From the NCBI GenBank assembly GCA_050948865.1, contig JBMNEQ010000002.1, forward strand, positions 1 to 64,000: a DNA stretch of 64,000 bases, given 5' to 3'. Below the pieces are notes generated by a model. That model had not been told where the DNA came from, did no database searches, and saw only the letters and a program-made list of their open reading frames with translations. Position numbers and translations under genes: made by a program. Positions 61,060 through 64,000 of this stretch are shown here, in pieces (position 1 is the first letter of the stretch; the number at the start of each line of letters is the position of its first letter). The DNA comes from SKGN01 sp050948865. GTDB lineage: Bacteria; Bacillota_I; Bacilli_A; RF39; UBA660.

Positions 61060-61185
61060 TTTTCATCACCTTTTTTAATTTTATCATATTATTAAAGTAA
61101 AAAACAAGTTTTTTTCCTTAAATTAAAATCGACAATGAAGAACAAAAGTTCTAAATTATTTATGTTAAAGTATTTAAAAATGATG

Positions 61186-61191
61186 TATAAT
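61186..61191 (+). promoter_or_regulatory. -10 box for the 61238 gene
   Basis: TATAAT preceded by TGATG (extended -10), in the gap between divergent genes; no clear -35. Confidence 0.5.
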
Positions 61192-61237
61192 GAATTTAGA
61201 GAAATAATTTAATTTGATACTAGGATAGGTGATAGTT

Positions 61238-62941
61238 TTGAGTAAAAAACGGCCTAAAAAAAGAAAAAGAATATTAAAGTTTTTGATTATTTTTATCTTT
61301 TTTATTAGTGGTTTAATTTATTTAGGTTTTAAATTTATCAAACAACCTCCCACTTTTTATGGTTATATAGCTGGTTTTAAACCAACTGTTTTATTATATA
61401 ACAAAACTTTAACTCAAAATATTGAAACTATTAGGGGGGAAAAGGTTTTAGTAACAGGTAAAAAAATTAATGATGAAAAAAATAATATTTATCAAGAAAT
61501 AATTAAAGATAAAAGGACTTTTTATATTGAAGAAAAGAATTTAACTAATAAAGAGGAAAAGATAGTTCAAGAGAAAAAGATATATATAAGAACTCCCGCT
61601 ACTATTTATAAGGATATTAAATCAGGGAAGATTCTTGGTTTAGGGAAAAAGGGTAGTGAATTAGAAGTTTTAGGATATAAAGAATTATTAGAAGATGGTT
61701 TAGTGAATATTTATCAAGTAAAATATAATGATGAAAAAGGTTATATCTATGGTAAATATACTGTTTTAAATCAAGAAGAGGCGACTGTTTTTTATGAACC
61801 TGATTTATATTATGATGTTCATAATAAAAGAGGGGATCGTTATGGGGGTGGTCATGCGGGAAATTTAGATTATTATCCTGTTTTAAAACCTATCTTTAAA
61901 GATAATATAATGCCTAATCCTGTTTATGCTTTATATTTAAATAATGGAAGAAATATAATAAATAAGATTGATGATTATATTAATTTAGCTAAACAAACTA
62001 AAATAAATGCTTTTGTTGTTGATATTAAAGATGATGAAGCTCCAGGTTATAAATCATTAGTTTTTGAAAAGTATTCACCAACTAATTATCAATATGCGAA
62101 TAATAGTTATTCTAATTATGAAGAAGCAATAAAAAAATTAAAAGAAGCAGGTTTTTATGTAATTGGCAGAATAACAGTTTTTAAAGATAAGTATTATGTT
62201 TTAGATAATCCAACCAAGGCAATTATTGATAGTAAGACTAAAGAACCTTATTTACATTCTAATACTTATTGGCCTAGTCCTTTTCAACGTGATGTTTGGG
62301 AATTTAATGTTAATTTAGCTAAAGAGGCTGTAGGGATGGGATTTAATGAAATTCAGTTTGATTATGTTCGTTTTCCTGATCAAACAAGAGATGCTGAAGT
62401 TAAAGGATTAATGAATTTAGGGAATATTTATGAAGAAGAAAAGGCGGAGGCTATTCAAGGGTTTTTCTTTTATGCAACAGATGTTCTTCATCAATTAGGA
62501 GTTTATGTTTCAGCAGATGTTTTTGGTGAATCAGCTTATGATTATGTTACTGCTTATGGTCAATATTGGCCCGCGATCTCTAATATTGTTGATGTTATTA
62601 GTGGAATGCCTTATCCAGATCATTTTAATAAATATGAGTTTGGTTTTACAGAACCTGTTTGGACTATACCTTATGATCTTCTTTATCATTGGGGGCATAA
62701 TTATGTAATGATTCGGCAAACAGAAATACCAACACCAGCAACGATAAGAACTTGGATTCAAGGTGGTGATGTTCCTAATTATAAACATGCTGGAGGTTAT
62801 CATTATGGGGAAGAAGAAATAGAAGCACAAATTAAGGGATTATTTGATGCTGGTTTAAACGGGGGTTATATGACTTGGTTATCTTATTCAGGATTAAAGA
62901 GATATCAAAGTCAAATAAAGGTCTATAGTAAGGAGTATTAA
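61238..62941 (+). CDS. DUF4015 glycoside-hydrolase-like membrane protein
   Basis: A 567-residue protein. It starts with a basic run and signal anchor (about residues 12-30). An SH3-like part (about 115-180, KIYIRTPATIYKDI to EKGYIYGKYTV) precedes a TIM-barrel-like DUF4015 domain: NPVYALYLNNGR, NAFVVDIKDDEAPGY, ARFPDQ-type segment EIQFDYVRFPDQTRD, and later PYPDHF and WIQGGD. The family is predicted to act on sugars outside the cell, but its substrate is unknown. The TTG at 61238 with AGGTGA upstream is preferred to a GTG at 61229. It is followed 1 bp later by yutD. Confidence 0.85.
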   Translation: MSKKRPKKRKRILKFLIIFIFFISGLIYLGFKFIKQPPTFYGYIAGFKPTVLLYNKTLTQNIETIRGEKVLVTGKKINDEKNNIYQEIIKDKRTFYIEEKNLTNKEEKIVQEKKIYIRTPATIYKDIKSGKILGLGKKGSELEVLGYKELLEDGLVNIYQVKYNDEKGYIYGKYTVLNQEEATVFYEPDLYYDVHNKRGDRYGGGHAGNLDYYPVLKPIFKDNIMPNPVYALYLNNGRNIINKIDDYINLAKQTKINAFVVDIKDDEAPGYKSLVFEKYSPTNYQYANNSYSNYEEAIKKLKEAGFYVIGRITVFKDKYYVLDNPTKAIIDSKTKEPYLHSNTYWPSPFQRDVWEFNVNLAKEAVGMGFNEIQFDYVRFPDQTRDAEVKGLMNLGNIYEEEKAEAIQGFFFYATDVLHQLGVYVSADVFGESAYDYVTAYGQYWPAISNIVDVISGMPYPDHFNKYEFGFTEPVWTIPYDLLYHWGHNYVMIRQTEIPTPATIRTWIQGGDVPNYKHAGGYHYGEEEIEAQIKGLFDAGLNGGYMTWLSYSGLKRYQSQIKVYSKEY

Positions 62942-62942
62942 A

Positions 62943-63227
62943 ATGAAAGAATATGAATTTAATAAAAGAAAATATCTTTTAGAGAAAGAAGAAAAAGGGG
63001 GATTTGATTTAGAAGTTGTAAAAGAGAAAATGACTGATTATTTTAATAATTATGATTATGTTGTTGGTGATTGGGCTTATGGGAAATTACGATTAAAGGG
63101 TTTTTATAATAGTAATAATAAAAAAGCAACTAAAATAAATGATATAAAAAAGCTAGATAAATATCTAAAAGAACAATGTGCTTATGGTTGTAAATATTTT
63201 ATTTTAAAAAAGGTATACAAAAAATAA
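62943..63227 (+). CDS. yutD: YutD-family protein
   Basis: A 94-residue cytoplasmic protein. YDYVVGDWAYGKLRLKGFY (about residues 38-56) is the YutD hallmark, followed by a helix and a YGCKYFILKK end. YutD is common in Firmicutes and of unknown function. It is coupled to the DUF4015 gene by a 1-bp gap. Confidence 0.88.
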   Translation: MKEYEFNKRKYLLEKEEKGGFDLEVVKEKMTDYFNNYDYVVGDWAYGKLRLKGFYNSNNKKATKINDIKKLDKYLKEQCAYGCKYFILKKVYKK

Positions 63228-63237
63228 CTTTATATGA

Positions 63238-63243
63238 TATAAT
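63238..63243 (+). promoter_or_regulatory. -10 box for the DUF1292 gene
   Basis: TATAAT preceded by ATGA, about 40 nt before the GTG at 63283. Confidence 0.5.
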
Positions 63244-63282
63244 ATTTTATAGAAAAGAATAAGCAAGGAAGAGGTGGAACTA

Positions 63283-63543
63283 GTGGGCGAAAAACAAACA
63301 ATTATTGTTTTGGATCAAAATGGTCAAGAGAGGGAAGCTGAAATTCTGTCAAACTTCAAATTACCTGATACCGGAAAAGAGTATATATTTTATACTTTTA
63401 ATGAAAAAGATGAAAATGATATGGTTAGATTATATGCATCAATTTTGACGGAAAGAGATGGCATGTTATCTTTTGAAAATATTGAATCGGAAGAAGAATG
63501 GGCAACAATAAAAGAAATTATGAAGAAAATGGCTCAAATATAA
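63283..63543 (+). CDS. DUF1292 protein
   Basis: An 86-residue acidic protein of the DUF1292 family, common in Firmicutes and of unknown function. It has the pattern VLDQNGQEREAEILSNF, GKEYIFYTFNE, DNDMVRLYASIL-type strands and a final EEEWATIKEIMKK helix. The GTG at 63283 is 8 nt from AAGAGG; an in-frame GTG at 63274 overlaps that site. Confidence 0.8.
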   Translation: MGEKQTIIVLDQNGQEREAEILSNFKLPDTGKEYIFYTFNEKDENDMVRLYASILTERDGMLSFENIESEEEWATIKEIMKKMAQI

Positions 63544-63562
63544 AAATGAGGAGGATGGAATA

Positions 63563-64000
63563 ATGAAGGAGATAGTTTTTACGAGTAATATTGATGGCAA
63601 AGATTATAGTCCTGAAGAAATAACTAGAATTTTTAATGATTATAAAAAAGCTAATAATAAAGGATTTAAGGTGGTAAAAGTATTAGGTAAATATTTACCT
63701 AATATTAAAAGAGTTTGGAGTATGGCTTTTGATAAAGAAGCAAAAATTAGAAGAATTAAGGAAGATGTTTCTAAAGAAAAAGTTGCTATTGCTCAAATGG
63801 ATATTGCTAGGGAAGCTTATGGTAAAGAAACAAAAGCAGCTCAAGTTATGGAAGAAGCTATAAAAACCTCTTTAAATAAAATATATAAATTACAAATTAA
63901 GGAAGCTAAACTTCGTGTGGCTTTACAAAAAAGAAATGTTTATGTAGGAAGATCAATTGGTTTAAAAGAAGCTTTAGAGCGTTATTGGGGAGTGGAAACA
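63563..64000 (+). CDS. Hypothetical coiled-coil protein, cut by the window edge
   Basis: At least 146 residues, with no stop before the window ends. The ATG at 63563 follows GAGGAGGATGG. The protein is helical and charged with no signal or membrane segment: a first domain with YSPEEITRIFNDYKKANNKG, then a long helix with repeated Ala/Lys/Glu, probably coiled coil. Not recognised. It probably shares a transcript with the DUF1292 gene. Confidence 0.6.
   Translation, partial: MKEIVFTSNIDGKDYSPEEITRIFNDYKKANNKGFKVVKVLGKYLPNIKRVWSMAFDKEAKIRRIKEDVSKEKVAIAQMDIAREAYGKETKAAQVMEEAIKTSLNKIYKLQIKEAKLRVALQKRNVYVGRSIGLKEALERYWGVET

Noticed and set aside
1..64000. Mycoplasma-type genetic code with TGA as tryptophan
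   Set aside because: Conserved genes use TGG for Trp and several end at TGA (3530-3532, 12581-12583).

Overview
The window is strongly AT-rich, uses TGA only as a stop (for example 3530-3532 and 12581-12583), and carries Gram-positive surface genes (PrsA-type foldase, SufCDSUB, a TarI/TagF-like polymer cluster). This suggests a small-genome, low-GC Firmicute on the Bacilli/Mollicutes border, such as an uncultured RF39/Erysipelotrichia-type gut lineage. That placement is inference.

Left part (1-30191): chromosomal housekeeping genes mixed with small accessory modules. A VbhA-like antitoxin and Fic toxin pair (1177-1987) is followed by a four-gene surface-polymer cluster (flippase, TarI/IspD-like cytidylyltransferase, TagB/TagF-like transferase, ATP-grasp; 2015-6499). 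Then come polA, a DUF2779 nuclease-like protein, rpoZ, recX, and on the minus strand prsA, a HIT protein and a polysaccharide deacetylase. The Fe-S cluster genes sufC-D-S-U are separated from sufB by an antisense gene. A complete DpnII-type (GATC) restriction-modification system (22124-24555) sits at the 3' end of sufB. A group II intron with a decayed reverse transcriptase gene interrupts an ssb gene (24755-26901). Two divergent XRE regulators, a pyrimidine-nucleoside phosphorylase and a VanY-like carboxypeptidase follow.

Centre (30822-58333): a D-Ala-D-Ala carboxypeptidase gene is cut in two by a 27.5 kb integrative element. A direct repeat of 11 bp (30811-30821 and 58323-58333) marks the junctions, and joining the halves there restores a 387-aa DacA in frame. 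A large serine recombinase lies just inside the left end. The cargo is an unusual cell-surface island: four close paralogues and several more distant relatives with SipW/TasA-like signal sequences, two SipW-like signal peptidases (one fused to a large cytoplasmic domain), a signal-peptidase-like protein lacking the catalytic Ser, a membrane-anchored McrB-like AAA+ ATPase, and a DUF2357-like partner. This is the best candidate for an undescribed system: a mobile surface-fibre or surface-layer factory with its own processing enzymes and an AAA+ machine. Two insertion sequences with long target duplications lie in it (IS1202-like, 28 bp; IS1634-like, 203 bp). The right end holds a Fic protein with a fused antitoxin-like domain and a Tyr in place of the catalytic His.

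Right part (58334-64000): the 3' half of dacA, a LolA/GerS-like lipoprotein, a protein-isoaspartate methyltransferase, a thioredoxin-like membrane protein, a DUF4015 glycosidase-like protein, YutD, a DUF1292 protein and an unfinished gene at the edge. No tRNA, rRNA, CRISPR array, phage structural gene or conjugation gene was seen.
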